Shown here: one piece after another, positions 1 to 6,933 of the stretch
How the letters are laid out: every line of letters begins with the position of its first letter
Position numbering within the stretch: position 1 is the stretch's first letter
Assembly (NCBI GenBank): GCA_050742535.1
Contig: JBOGIQ010000192.1
Span: forward strand, 1 to 11,385
Origin: Gp6-AA40 sp050742535
GTDB taxonomy: Bacteria; Acidobacteriota; Vicinamibacteria; Vicinamibacterales; UBA2999
Direction: 5' to 3'
Length of the DNA stretch: 11,385 bases
The notes under the pieces: generated by a model
The model's database searches: none
What the model was told of the DNA's origin: nothing
What the model saw: the letters and a program-made list of their open reading frames with translations, nothing else
Position numbers and translations under genes: made by a program

Positions 1-65
1 AGCCTGTGCAGGCCCCCGTGGAAGCCTTCGTCATCGAGCGCGTCGAGAAACCTTCGGAAAACTGA
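1..65 (+). CDS. C-terminal end of an upstream FecR/TIGR03435 protein (partial)
   Basis: The frame starting at base 3 reads PVQAPVEAFVIERVEKPSEN and then stops at 63-65. This matches the C-termini of the complete FecR/TIGR03435 proteins downstream, which end in forms such as VIERVERPSEN. It is therefore the last 20 residues of a sixth family member whose body lies outside the window. The 62 bases to the next sigma start resemble the spacers after the other members in length, which suggests the array continues to the left. Only the tail is visible, so the FecR and membrane parts are inferred from the neighbours; a plain TIGR03435 protein without FecR is also possible. Confidence 0.85.
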   Translation, partial: PVQAPVEAFVIERVEKPSEN

Positions 66-127
66 TCGACCGTGACAACCGGGCAGCGCCGGGGTCTTCA
101 CGTCAGAATGGCGCGTACACCACAGCC
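66..127 (+). promoter_or_regulatory. 62-base intergenic leader of cassette 1
   Basis: This spacer separates the upstream gene's stop from the sigma gene at 128. It contains no convincing Shine-Dalgarno sequence before the ATG, no T-run terminator and no clear ECF promoter. An AAC at about 81 and a CGTC at about 100 are spaced more widely than usual. It may hold an autoregulated promoter or simply be a spacer in a longer transcript. Confidence 0.3.
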
Positions 128-661
128 ATGCCGGTTCTGACGATGCCCGCGGCGTCGCGTGCTGAAGACAGCTGCCTGAGACCAGAACTCGAGCGGCTGT
201 TTCACGAGCACTCGAGCATGCTGTATCGGACGGCGTTCGGCATGCTCGGCAACCGGCCAGACGCAGAGGACGTGCTGCAGACGCTGTTCCTGCGTCTGCT
301 GCAGCGTGACCTCCCTCCGGATCTGCTCCGGAACCCTGCGGGCTACCTCTATCGCGCGGCGGTCAACGCCTCGCTCAACGTGATCAGATCGAGGAAGCGG
401 TTCGTTCGGGCGGAGCCGCACGTGTTCGATACCGCTCTGGACGACGAGCATTCGGGTCATGCGGAGGACCTGCATCGCCGGCTGATGACGGCGGTTGCCG
501 GGCTGAACCCGAGCGACACGCATGTCCTGGTCCTGCGCTACGTCCACAACCGCTCAGACGCCGACATCGCGAGGCTCCTCGGTGTCCCCCGCGGGACGAT
601 CGCGATGCGGCTGTTTCGTGCGCGCCTGCGATTGAAGAAGTTCATCGGAGAACGGTCATGA
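128..661 (+). CDS. ECF-type RNA polymerase sigma factor, cassette 1
   Basis: A 177-residue alternative sigma factor expected to direct core RNA polymerase to a specific promoter set. Region 2 spans about residues 22-92, with the core-binding stretch DAEDVLQTLFLRLL and the -10 recognition stretch AAVNASLNVIRSRKR. Region 4 spans about 119-172, with LRYVHNRSDADIARLLG leading into the recognition helix PRGTIAMRLFRARLR. The length is normal for an ECF sigma, and no extra C-terminal domain is present. The stop overlaps the start of the next gene as ATGA, so that FecR protein is its probable partner. The start at 128 has no good ribosome site; ATG at 143 would lose only five residues. The ECF fold is certain, the exact ECF group is not assigned, and the target promoters are unknown. 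Confidence 0.95.
   Translation: MPVLTMPAASRAEDSCLRPELERLFHEHSSMLYRTAFGMLGNRPDAEDVLQTLFLRLLQRDLPPDLLRNPAGYLYRAAVNASLNVIRSRKRFVRAEPHVFDTALDDEHSGHAEDLHRRLMTAVAGLNPSDTHVLVLRYVHNRSDADIARLLGVPRGTIAMRLFRARLRLKKFIGERS
647..650 (+). promoter_or_regulatory. Ribosome binding site of the cassette 1 FecR gene
   Basis: GGAG lies seven bases before the ATG at 658, inside the last codons of the sigma gene. The same GGAG with the same seven-base spacing precedes the FecR genes of cassettes 2, 3 and 4, which supports all four chosen starts. Confidence 0.75.
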
Positions 662-2463
662 CACGCACGTTCCGTCGGTTCGACGAGTTCATGAATCGCA
701 CGTTTGCGCCGTTTCGCGACCTGCCGCGCGAACAAGTCGACGCAGCATGCGAACACGTGCTGCACGATCTGCGTGGCACCCCTTCCGCCTTCGTCGGGCG
801 CCGAAGCTCGCCGCGCGAAGGCGGCAGGCGGAAGAACTCACCCTGGCTGCGTCCGGCGCTCGCTTATGCTGGTGCTGTGGTCATTGTCGTGGCGGTGGCG
901 TCGTTCCCTGCCATGCGTGAACTCGTATGGGACGGAGCGCCAGCCGTCGCACACGTCGAGACTGAACCGGTCGAGACCGGACTCTACATCGTTCGCAGCG
1001 GTGAACCCGTTCGTGCCGGAGAGCCTGTTCGCGCCGGCGAGATTCTGCGCACGAATGGCGGCACCGGCGCAGTCGTGCGGCTCGATGACGGCTCACGCAT
1101 CGAGACGCGGTCACGGTCCGAGCTGCTGCTCGAACGAGCCGGCGACGGTATCCGTGTTCGTCTGAACGCCGGCGGCATCATCGTCAACGCGGCGAAGCAG
1201 CGCACAGGTCACCTCTACGTCCAGACAAAGGACGTGACAGTGTCGGTTGTCGGCACGGTCTTTCTGGTAGACGCGGGAGCGCAGGGCTCACGCGTGGCTG
1301 TCATCGAGGGCGAAGTGCGCGTGCACCAGGGGACGACCGAGAAGAAGTTGAGGACAGGAGAGCAGCTGGCGACTAATCCGACAATGGCCGCGGCGCCGGT
1401 CGGAGATGCGATCGCCTGGAGCCGCAATGCGCAGGCGCTGATGGCGCTGCTGCAGCAGCAGTCGACGCTCGTTCCGCCGCCTGAGCCGGCGCAGAGCCCG
1501 ACCGAACCTCGTGAGACGTTCGACGTGATTTCAATTCGACTGCGCGGCGAGAGCGGAGCGGGTGCGCGCAGCGGCGGTCCAGGCGACGCGCTGGCTGACG
1601 GGGGACGAGTGCCCGCGTGCGGGGGCGGCATGGATCTCGACCCCTCGCGGGTCAACGTCCGCGGATACAGCCTGTACCGATTGATCACGATGGCGTACGG
1701 AGGGGACTGTTTCCGGTGGGAACGGATGTCGAATCCGGAACCGCTCGAGGGCGGTCCGGGATGGATCAGGTCTGCCCTGTGGGACATCGAGGCACGCATC
1801 CCTGCCGGGCCGCTGCCGTACACGCCGCGATATGTCGACATTGGAGGCGGGAGGAGTGCGCAGCAGCACATTCCCGGCCCACGGCTGCAGATGATGTTCC
1901 GGGCGCTGCTGGCCGATCGCTTTGGTCTCGTCCTCCGTCGCGACACGAGAGAAGGGCCGATCTTTGAGCTCACCATCGCTCAAGGCGGACCCCGACTGAC
2001 GCCATGGAAGGATGGTGACCCGGTCACCGAGCGCGAGATGGTGGATGTCCTTGCTCGAAACCACACGTTGCTCTCCGACGAGGAGCTCTCGCTGCTGGGC
2101 GTGACGGCGACGGAGTTCGCCGAGCGGTGGGAGAAAAGAACGATTGAGTTCTTCGGTCCCGGCCTGATGGGAGTCAAAGCCTCCATGGCGAACCTCGCCG
2201 CGCAGCTCGAAGGCGCCACGCTCTGGCCGGTCGTCGATCGCACGGGCATCAAGGGCGAGTTCAACTACCGTCTGCGGCCCTCCCGGAATCCATCCCGTGG
2301 CCTTCAGCCGCGGCTTATCGCTGGAGGATCGGCACCGGGCTCCCCGGCGTTCGATGCACTGTCGGCCCGACTCGAGCAACAGCTTGGACTCAAGCTCGAG
2401 GCTTCGCGAGGGCCCAGGGAGGTCCTGGTAATCCAGCGCGTCGAGCGGCCCTCCGGGAACTGA
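658..2463 (+). CDS. FecR-domain anti-sigma-like protein with TIGR03435/DUF3738 domain, cassette 1
   Basis: A 601-residue single-pass membrane protein and probable regulator of the overlapping sigma factor. Residues 1-65 are a basic cytoplasmic N-terminus without the zinc anti-sigma H-x3-C-x2-C motif. A membrane helix lies at about 66-86. The FecR domain (about 135-222) carries LDDGSRIETRS, GGIIVNAAKQRTGHLYV, VSVVGTVFLV and VAVIEGEV. A Q/P-rich linker follows. The TIGR03435 domain (about 286-601) carries FDVISIR, a Gly-rich loop, DPSRVNV, LITMAYG, GGPGWI, LLADRF, VVDRTGIKGEFNY and the terminal VERPSGN. Cys321 and Cys351 could form a disulfide. Between membrane and FecR domain, EPVRAG is duplicated (residues 116-127, an 18-base diverged repeat at 1003-1038). 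Family membership is clear; the ligand and the direction of control are inferred. Confidence 0.93.
   Translation: MTRTFRRFDEFMNRTFAPFRDLPREQVDAACEHVLHDLRGTPSAFVGRRSSPREGGRRKNSPWLRPALAYAGAVVIVVAVASFPAMRELVWDGAPAVAHVETEPVETGLYIVRSGEPVRAGEPVRAGEILRTNGGTGAVVRLDDGSRIETRSRSELLLERAGDGIRVRLNAGGIIVNAAKQRTGHLYVQTKDVTVSVVGTVFLVDAGAQGSRVAVIEGEVRVHQGTTEKKLRTGEQLATNPTMAAAPVGDAIAWSRNAQALMALLQQQSTLVPPPEPAQSPTEPRETFDVISIRLRGESGAGARSGGPGDALADGGRVPACGGGMDLDPSRVNVRGYSLYRLITMAYGGDCFRWERMSNPEPLEGGPGWIRSALWDIEARIPAGPLPYTPRYVDIGGGRSAQQHIPGPRLQMMFRALLADRFGLVLRRDTREGPIFELTIAQGGPRLTPWKDGDPVTEREMVDVLARNHTLLSDEELSLLGVTATEFAERWEKRTIEFFGPGLMGVKASMANLAAQLEGATLWPVVDRTGIKGEFNYRLRPSRNPSRGLQPRLIAGGSAPGSPAFDALSARLEQQLGLKLEASRGPREVLVIQRVERPSGN
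785..824. repeat. Palindromic element inside the FecR gene of cassette 1
   Basis: Perfect nine-base arms, CCGCCTTCG at 785-793 and CGAAGGCGG at 816-824, enclose 22 bases. The element encodes about residues 43-56 of the cytoplasmic linker between the N-terminal segment and the membrane helix. The bases just upstream (775-785, GGCACCCCTTC) match the left half of the palindrome found at 7462-7481. The palindrome is directly visible; calling it a dispersed mobile repeat is inference. Confidence 0.65.
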
Positions 2464-2527
2464 TTAGAGAACCTCCTGTCCCGGCGCGTGCTAACAAACC
2501 AGGAGACTTCGTGTATTCAGGCCAGAC
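2464..2527 (+). promoter_or_regulatory. 64-base leader of cassette 2 with possible ECF-type promoter
   Basis: GAAC at 2469-2472 is followed after 14 bases by CGTG at 2487-2490, a weak fit to an ECF -35/-10 pair. The cassette 3 leader has a similar GAAC-15-CGTA arrangement, and both leaders then carry AAACCAGG (2496-2503 here). An inverted repeat, CTCCTG at 2473-2478 and CAGGAG at 2500-2505, flanks the putative -10. No strong ribosome site is next to the sigma ATG at 2528. The promoter call is tentative. Confidence 0.3.
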
Positions 2528-3070
2528 ATGGCGACAGTCCCGGCGCCCGGTGTCGTCGTCGAGGCCTTGGAGCAGGAATTCGAGAAGATCTTCCGGCAAC
2601 ACCATGACATGGTGTTCCGGACTGCCTACGGCGTGCTGGGTAGCTCCAGCGACGCCGAGGACGTCGTTCAGACCATCTTCCTCAGGCTTCTGGACCGCGG
2701 CATCTCGCCCGATGTAACCAAGAACCCCGCAGGTTATCTCTACAAGGCTGCGGTCAACGAATCGCTGAATGTGATTCGTTCGCGGAAGCGGCTCGTGCTC
2801 GTCTCCGATCCAAAACGTATCGAGACCTACGCTGCCGAGGATGTCGCCGGGTCGGCCGAGGACATCCACAGACGCCTATACGAAGCCGTCGCCAGGCTCA
2901 GTCCGGACGCGGCCCACCTTCTGGTGCTTCGCTACGTTCACAAGTGCAGCGACGCCGAGATTGCCAAACGGTTGGGAAGGTCGCGCGGGGCAGTCGCGGT
3001 CGCCCTGTATCGGGCCCGCGCGCGCCTCAGGAAGTGGATCCGCGCTTCTCTCCGAGGAGACAGGCTATGA
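2528..3070 (+). CDS. ECF-type RNA polymerase sigma factor, cassette 2
   Basis: A 180-residue sigma factor. Region 2 is at about residues 19-89, with FEKIFRQHHDMVFRTAYGVL, DAEDVVQTIFLRLL and the -10 contact segment AAVNESLNVIRSRKR. Region 4 is at about 115-172, with LRYVHKCSDAEIAKRLG and the helix SRGAVAVALYRARARLRKW. Its -10 contact segment is nearly identical to that of the cassette 1 sigma, while the region 4 recognition helix differs more. The stop overlaps the FecR start as ATGA. An in-frame TAA at 2492 with no other common start codon after it makes ATG 2528 the only reasonable start. The sigma role is secure; the targets are unknown. Confidence 0.95.
   Translation: MATVPAPGVVVEALEQEFEKIFRQHHDMVFRTAYGVLGSSSDAEDVVQTIFLRLLDRGISPDVTKNPAGYLYKAAVNESLNVIRSRKRLVLVSDPKRIETYAAEDVAGSAEDIHRRLYEAVARLSPDAAHLLVLRYVHKCSDAEIAKRLGRSRGAVAVALYRARARLRKWIRASLRGDRL
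3054..3059 (+). promoter_or_regulatory. Ribosome binding site of the cassette 2 FecR gene
   Basis: GAGGAG lies seven bases before ATG 3067. This site and the ATGA overlap fix the FecR start at 3067, although the open frame runs upstream to 2944 inside the sigma gene. Confidence 0.8.
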
Positions 3071-4629
3071 CGCGTCGCACAGAAGGCATCGACAAGATTG
3101 TCGAGGCGCATCTGGACCATCTTGGAACATTCGATTCGCCGCCTGCGGAGGACGTCGCGCGCTCGAGCGAGCGAACGCTCGACCGACTCCTCACCAGGGC
3201 CGCAACCACCAGGAGACCGGCAGTCGTGCATTCCAGCCGCACCGATTGGACATGGCGGCCTGTCTCGTTCGCCGCTGCCGCCGTGATCGTGATTGCGTCC
3301 GTCGGTGCCGCGATCATGTGGCATCCAGGAGAAAACGCTCTCTATCGCGTCGTCGAAGGCAAGGTGTCTCAGGGTGAGACGATCCGTGCCAACGGTGAAG
3401 CCGGCGCTGTGCTCGCCCTGCCTGATGGATCCCGCATCGAGATGCGTGCGCAGTCGGAGCTCTCAGTGGAGCACGGGGACGATGGAATGCGGATTCGCTT
3501 GCGCAAGGGCGGCATCATCGTGAATGCCGCGAAGCAGCGGACAGGGCATCTGTATGTAGAGACGAAGGACATGACCGTGTCGGTAGTGGGTACCGTGTTT
3601 CTCGTAAACGTGGGAGACAACGGATCGCGTGTGGCGGTCATCGAAGGCGAAGTCCACGTGCAGCAGGGCGGTACCGCGAAGAAGCTGTTGCCGGGCGAAC
3701 AGGTCTCGACGAATCCATTGATGGAGACGCCGACTGTCAGCGACGGAATTGCCTGGAGCCGGCAGTCCACGGCGTTCCTCGCGTTGCTGCAACAGTCCGC
3801 CGTCGTCCGGCCAGAACCCGCGCCGGAGCCACGGGACGTCTTCGAAGTGGCTTCGATCCGGCCGCGGCAGGCTCCGGCGGGAGGCGGACGGGGCACTGGA
3901 GGCTCTCCCTGCGCTGGTCTGGGCCAGATCGATCCGCAGCGGTTCGTGGTCACCAATACGACCCTCCACAACCTGATCGCCTGGGCACACGGCAAGGACT
4001 GTTTCGGCGATGCCGAGTTCATCTCCGGAGGTCCGGATTGGATTCGGTCGTACCGCTTCGACCTCGAGGCGCGGATGCCCGAAGGCTTTCCCAGCTACAC
4101 GATGATCCAGGTTCGGTCCGGCAATGCTCCAAGACTTCAACCACTGCTGCAGGCGATGCTCGCGGATCGTTTCAAGCTCATGCTGCGCCGCGGGATGAAG
4201 GAACGGTCGGTCTACATCCTGACGGCGACAGCCAAGCCGACATTGACGGCATGGAAGGAGGAGGACGGAGAAGGAGGCCTCGCGTCCATAAGCGGCCCGA
4301 GCGGTCTGAACGGGCCGTTCGCGAGGCTCATGGCCAGGAAGGTCTCCATGGCGCGACTGGCTGACGCGCTCGGTATGCCCCCGGCCACGGGGCAGCGCGT
4401 GCTCGATCGAACCGGTATTGTCGGAGAGTTCAACATCGATATCCGGTTCGTGCCGAACGAAGCCTTCGTGGCCATGGTGGAACGGGAAACTGGAGCAGCC
4501 CCGGCCTTCGCGTCTGGCCCGTCTCTGTCCACGGCACTCGAGGAGCAACTCGGACTCCGATTGGAGTCCATCCGGGCGTCCGTGGAGACGCTGACGGTGG
4601 AGCGCGCGGAAAAGCCGACAGAGAATTAA
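3067..4629 (+). CDS. FecR-domain anti-sigma-like protein with TIGR03435/DUF3738 domain, cassette 2
   Basis: A 520-residue paralog and the shortest member here. The cytoplasmic segment is residues 1-66, including DVARSSERTLDRLL, followed by a membrane helix at about 67-86 rich in A, V and I. The FecR domain spans about 113-202, with LPDGSRIEMRAQSELSVE, GGIIVNAAKQRTGHLYV and VSVVGTVFLV. A short P/E-rich linker leads to the TIGR03435 domain (about 258-520): FEVASIRP, a Gly/Arg loop, Cys282, DPQRFVVTNTTLHNLIAWAHG, Cys312, GGPDWIRSYRFDLEA, LLQAMLADRFKLML, VLDRTGIVGEFNI and LEEQLGLRLE, ending EKPTEN. The start at 3067 is chosen from the ribosome site and ATGA overlap. It should act on the sigma factor encoded just upstream; no inserted palindrome was noticed, so it is a useful reference for the ancestral layout. 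Confidence 0.94.
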   Translation: MTRRTEGIDKIVEAHLDHLGTFDSPPAEDVARSSERTLDRLLTRAATTRRPAVVHSSRTDWTWRPVSFAAAAVIVIASVGAAIMWHPGENALYRVVEGKVSQGETIRANGEAGAVLALPDGSRIEMRAQSELSVEHGDDGMRIRLRKGGIIVNAAKQRTGHLYVETKDMTVSVVGTVFLVNVGDNGSRVAVIEGEVHVQQGGTAKKLLPGEQVSTNPLMETPTVSDGIAWSRQSTAFLALLQQSAVVRPEPAPEPRDVFEVASIRPRQAPAGGGRGTGGSPCAGLGQIDPQRFVVTNTTLHNLIAWAHGKDCFGDAEFISGGPDWIRSYRFDLEARMPEGFPSYTMIQVRSGNAPRLQPLLQAMLADRFKLMLRRGMKERSVYILTATAKPTLTAWKEEDGEGGLASISGPSGLNGPFARLMARKVSMARLADALGMPPATGQRVLDRTGIVGEFNIDIRFVPNEAFVAMVERETGAAPAFASGPSLSTALEEQLGLRLESIRASVETLTVERAEKPTEN

Positions 4630-4694
4630 CGAACGACAGCTCCCGCCGGCGTAAAAACCAGGGGGCCCCAGACGTCTAATCATCCGGAGAGCAG
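4630..4694 (+). promoter_or_regulatory. 65-base leader of cassette 3 with possible ECF-type promoter and ribosome site
   Basis: GAAC at 4631-4634 is followed after 15 bases by CGTA at 4650-4653, then AAACCAGG at 4655-4662, as in the cassette 2 leader. GGAG at 4686-4689 sits five bases before the sigma ATG at 4695 and is a good ribosome site. The promoter reading rests on two similar spacers only. Confidence 0.35.
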
Positions 4695-5261
4695 ATGCCA
4701 GCCACGGCTCCGGATGTGATGGATGAGGAGAATCCGGCTCAAGCCGGACTCCACGGACGACTCGGAGTCCCAGACCTCGAGGACGTGTTCCGGCAGCACG
4801 CATCGCTGGTCTACCGCACGGCGCGGGCCCTTACCGGCAGCGCGGAGGAAGCGGAAGACATCGTGCAAACGGTGTTTCTCCGGCTGCTTCGCGGAGATGC
4901 GACCGCCCTCCGCAAGAATCCGAAGGGTTACTTGTACCGGGCAGCGGTGAATCTGTCGCTGGATGTGCTTCGCGCGAGACGCCGGCGCCCATTCATCCGC
5001 GATGTTGGCGACCTCGAGGCCTCGACGCCGGCAGCTCCGGGCTTCGGTACGCACGCCTATCACCAGCTCGACGACGCGCTGGCGCAGCTGGATCCGCGCA
5101 GCGTGGAAATCCTGACGCTCCGTTACGTGCACGGCTATAACGACGCGGACATCGCTCGAATGCTGGGCGTATCGCGTGGTGCGATGGCCGGGCGACTGTT
5201 CCGTCTGCGCCGCCGACTGTACGCGCTGCTGCGTGGGGCCGCTCGTGGAGAGAAGCAATGA
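4695..5261 (+). CDS. ECF-type RNA polymerase sigma factor, cassette 3
   Basis: A 188-residue sigma factor. Region 2 is at about residues 30-100, with LEDVFRQHASLVYRTA, EAEDIVQTVFLRLL and the -10 segment AAVNLSLDVLRARRRR. Region 4 is at about 125-180, with LRYVHGYNDADIARMLG and the helix SRGAMAGRLFRLRRRL. Its -10 segment (DVLRARRRR) groups with that of cassette 4 rather than with cassettes 1 and 2 (NVIRSRKR). The N-terminus before the conserved F-x-Q-H stretch is about ten residues longer than in cassettes 2 and 4. That extra stretch contains a palindrome encoding NPAQAG, so it probably arose by insertion. ATG 4695 has a good GGAG. The stop overlaps the next start as ATGA. Confidence 0.95.
   Translation: MPATAPDVMDEENPAQAGLHGRLGVPDLEDVFRQHASLVYRTARALTGSAEEAEDIVQTVFLRLLRGDATALRKNPKGYLYRAAVNLSLDVLRARRRRPFIRDVGDLEASTPAAPGFGTHAYHQLDDALAQLDPRSVEILTLRYVHGYNDADIARMLGVSRGAMAGRLFRLRRRLYALLRGAARGEKQ
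4733..4748. repeat. Palindrome in the N-terminal coding part of the cassette 3 sigma gene
   Basis: TCCGGCT and AGCCGGA form perfect seven-base arms around CA. It encodes residues 13-18, inside the N-terminal extension that the paralogous sigma factors lack. I recall similar AAGCCGGA palindromes as frequent dispersed repeats in Acidobacteriota genomes, but no search was possible here. Confidence 0.55.
5247..5250 (+). promoter_or_regulatory. Ribosome binding site of the cassette 3 FecR gene
   Basis: GGAG lies seven bases before ATG 5258, within the last codons of the sigma gene (ARGEKQ stop), as in cassettes 1 and 2. Confidence 0.75.
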
Positions 5262-6874
5262 CAAGGGAAAGAGCAGAGGGCGACGTTCTCGAGTCGGTTG
5301 GCGATCAGCTTGGACGACGTGTTCCGTCCGCCGCCGAGGAGCGGGTTGTTCTCGATCGGGTGTGGAGCGACGTGCGGAAACAGCCCGATCACGAGCGCGT
5401 GTTGGGCGAGTTGCGCGCAGCGGCGGCTGACGACGTCGTGCCAACCGCGCGTTGGCGGTTCGTGCAGATGGCTGCCGCCGCCGTGCTCGTCGTGGCTGCT
5501 GCGGTTGGAACCGCAATCGTATGGCCGCCAGCTGACACCGCGTTGTTCCGCGTCGTCGAGGGCGAGGTGCACACCGGCGACACGATCACGTCAAACGGCG
5601 GCGGAGGCGCGGTGCTCGCGCTGCCCGACGGCTCCCGTATCGAAATGCGTTCGCAGACCGACTTATCGGTCGAACGCGCAGACGACGGCGTCCGCATTCG
5701 CCTGGCGAGCGGCGGGATCATCGTCAACGCGGCGAAGCAGCGCACAGGCCATCTCTACGTTCAGACCAAGGACATGACCGTCTCCGTCGTCGGCACCGTC
5801 TTCCTGGTGAATGCGGACGATGAAGGTTCGCGCGTTGCGGTGATCGAAGGAGAAGTCCGCGTCGAGCAGGGCGGTACGGAGCAGACGCTCAGGCAAGGCG
5901 ACTACGTCACGACGAGTCCTGCGATCGCCGTACCGCCGGTGCGCGAGGCGATCGCGTGGAGCCGCAATGCCGGCGCACTCACGGCGTTACTGCAGCAGTC
6001 GGCGGTCGTGCCGCCGGCCATCACGGCGCAAAGTCCCGCCGCGCCGCCGCGCGAGACCTTCGAGGTGGCCTCGGTTCGATTGCGTGCTCCTGCCGCGCCC
6101 GGCGGGCGTGGCGGTCCGGGCCCGGACGGTCAGGAGCCGAAATGCTACGGCAGCGTCCAACTCGATCCGCGCCGGCTGGCCCTGACGAACATGATGTTGT
6201 ACCGCGTGATCGCTCTCGCGTACGGGAAGAGCTGTTACGAATCCGAGAGGATGGATCTGCTGTCCGGCGGTCCCCGGTGGGTGACAGCGGACCGCTACGA
6301 CATCGAGGCGACGCTGCCGCCAGGTACTCCCACCTATACCCGCGAGCAGTTCGACCCCGCGACCTGGGGCAGGGAGCCGACCGACGTGTCCAGGCTTCAG
6401 GCGATGCTCCAGGCGATGCTCGCCGATCGCTTCAAGCTCATTGTGAAGCGGGAGACGAGAGAGATGCCGGGCTTCGTGTTGAGCGTGGCGAGGGGCGGCC
6501 CCAGGCTGACTGCCTGGAAAGACGGCGAGCGCGCGACTCTGGGCGCCGTCACCGGAGGCGCGAATGCGAACGGAGAATGGCGAAGCATCGTGCGTGGAGA
6601 GAAGTTGTCAATGGCGCGGCTGGCGACTCAACTTACGCTCGTGACCCAACGGCCGGTGGTGGATCGGACCGGTATCGCCGGCGATTTCAACTACAACATC
6701 GAGTTCACGCCGTTCAGCCCTCCGCCTGATCTCGTGACCCGTGGCGCACCCCTCGTTGCCGGTCCTTCTCTGTTCACGGCACTCGAGGAGGCGATGGGAC
6801 TTCGTCTGGAGGCGGCGCGGATTCCGATGGAATTCCTGGTCATCGAGCGCGTGGAGCGTCCGTCGGAAAACTGA
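5258..6874 (+). CDS. FecR-domain anti-sigma-like protein with TIGR03435/DUF3738 domain, cassette 3
   Basis: A 538-residue paralog. The cytoplasmic N-terminus is residues 1-68, with the helix EERVVLDRVWSDVR. The membrane helix at about 69-89 is built from A and V. The FecR domain spans about 116-204, with LALPDGSRIEMRSQTDLSVE, GGIIVNAAKQRTGHLYV, VSVVGTVFLV and VAVIEGEVRVEQGG. The linker 245-265 is rich in P, A and Q. The TIGR03435 domain (about 268-538) contains FEVASVRLR, a GGRGG loop, Cys296, DPRRLALTNMMLYRVIALAYG, Cys326, GGPRWVTADRYDIEA, LQAMLADRFKLIV, SMARLATQL, VVDRTGIAGDFNY, LEEAMGLRLE and the tail VERPSEN. It starts inside the sigma stop codon, so the two proteins are probably made together. 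It is the cleanest full-length example in the window, with no inserted palindrome noticed. Confidence 0.95.
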   Translation: MTRERAEGDVLESVGDQLGRRVPSAAEERVVLDRVWSDVRKQPDHERVLGELRAAAADDVVPTARWRFVQMAAAAVLVVAAAVGTAIVWPPADTALFRVVEGEVHTGDTITSNGGGGAVLALPDGSRIEMRSQTDLSVERADDGVRIRLASGGIIVNAAKQRTGHLYVQTKDMTVSVVGTVFLVNADDEGSRVAVIEGEVRVEQGGTEQTLRQGDYVTTSPAIAVPPVREAIAWSRNAGALTALLQQSAVVPPAITAQSPAAPPRETFEVASVRLRAPAAPGGRGGPGPDGQEPKCYGSVQLDPRRLALTNMMLYRVIALAYGKSCYESERMDLLSGGPRWVTADRYDIEATLPPGTPTYTREQFDPATWGREPTDVSRLQAMLQAMLADRFKLIVKRETREMPGFVLSVARGGPRLTAWKDGERATLGAVTGGANANGEWRSIVRGEKLSMARLATQLTLVTQRPVVDRTGIAGDFNYNIEFTPFSPPPDLVTRGAPLVAGPSLFTALEEAMGLRLEAARIPMEFLVIERVERPSEN

Positions 6875-6933
6875 ATTCCTGGTCAGGTCTCGTAATATCC
6901 CTCGGTCCGCGTCGTTTATAGGCCGAGGAGCCG
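6875..6933 (+). promoter_or_regulatory. 59-base leader of cassette 4 with hairpin over the ribosome site
   Basis: CCTCGG at 6900-6905 can pair with CCGAGG at 6923-6928, and CC 6907-6908 with GG 6921-6922 across a one-base bulge. The right arm includes part of AGGAG (6926-6930), the only ribosome site for the sigma ATG at 6934, so folding would hide it. A TTTATA stretch sits in the loop. A weak AAC at 6869-6871 and CGTA at 6891-6894 could be promoter elements. No terminator was seen. Confidence 0.35.

Noticed and set aside
2511..2717. Small GTG-started frame with GGAG five bases upstream
   Set aside because: It is out of frame with the sigma gene, overlaps its start, is short and has no recognisable content.
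2944..3066. Upstream extension of the cassette 2 FecR gene
   Set aside because: The frame is open but lies within the sigma region 4 coding sequence; GAGGAG and the ATGA overlap support ATG 3067, as in cassettes 1 and 3.
3463..4803. 446-codon open frame on the minus strand opposite the cassette 2 FecR gene
   Set aside because: It is antisense to a gene with clear domains, has no ribosome site or family resemblance, and long antisense frames are expected in high-GC DNA. The same applies to frames at 1215-1976, 1531-2379 and 9746-10678.
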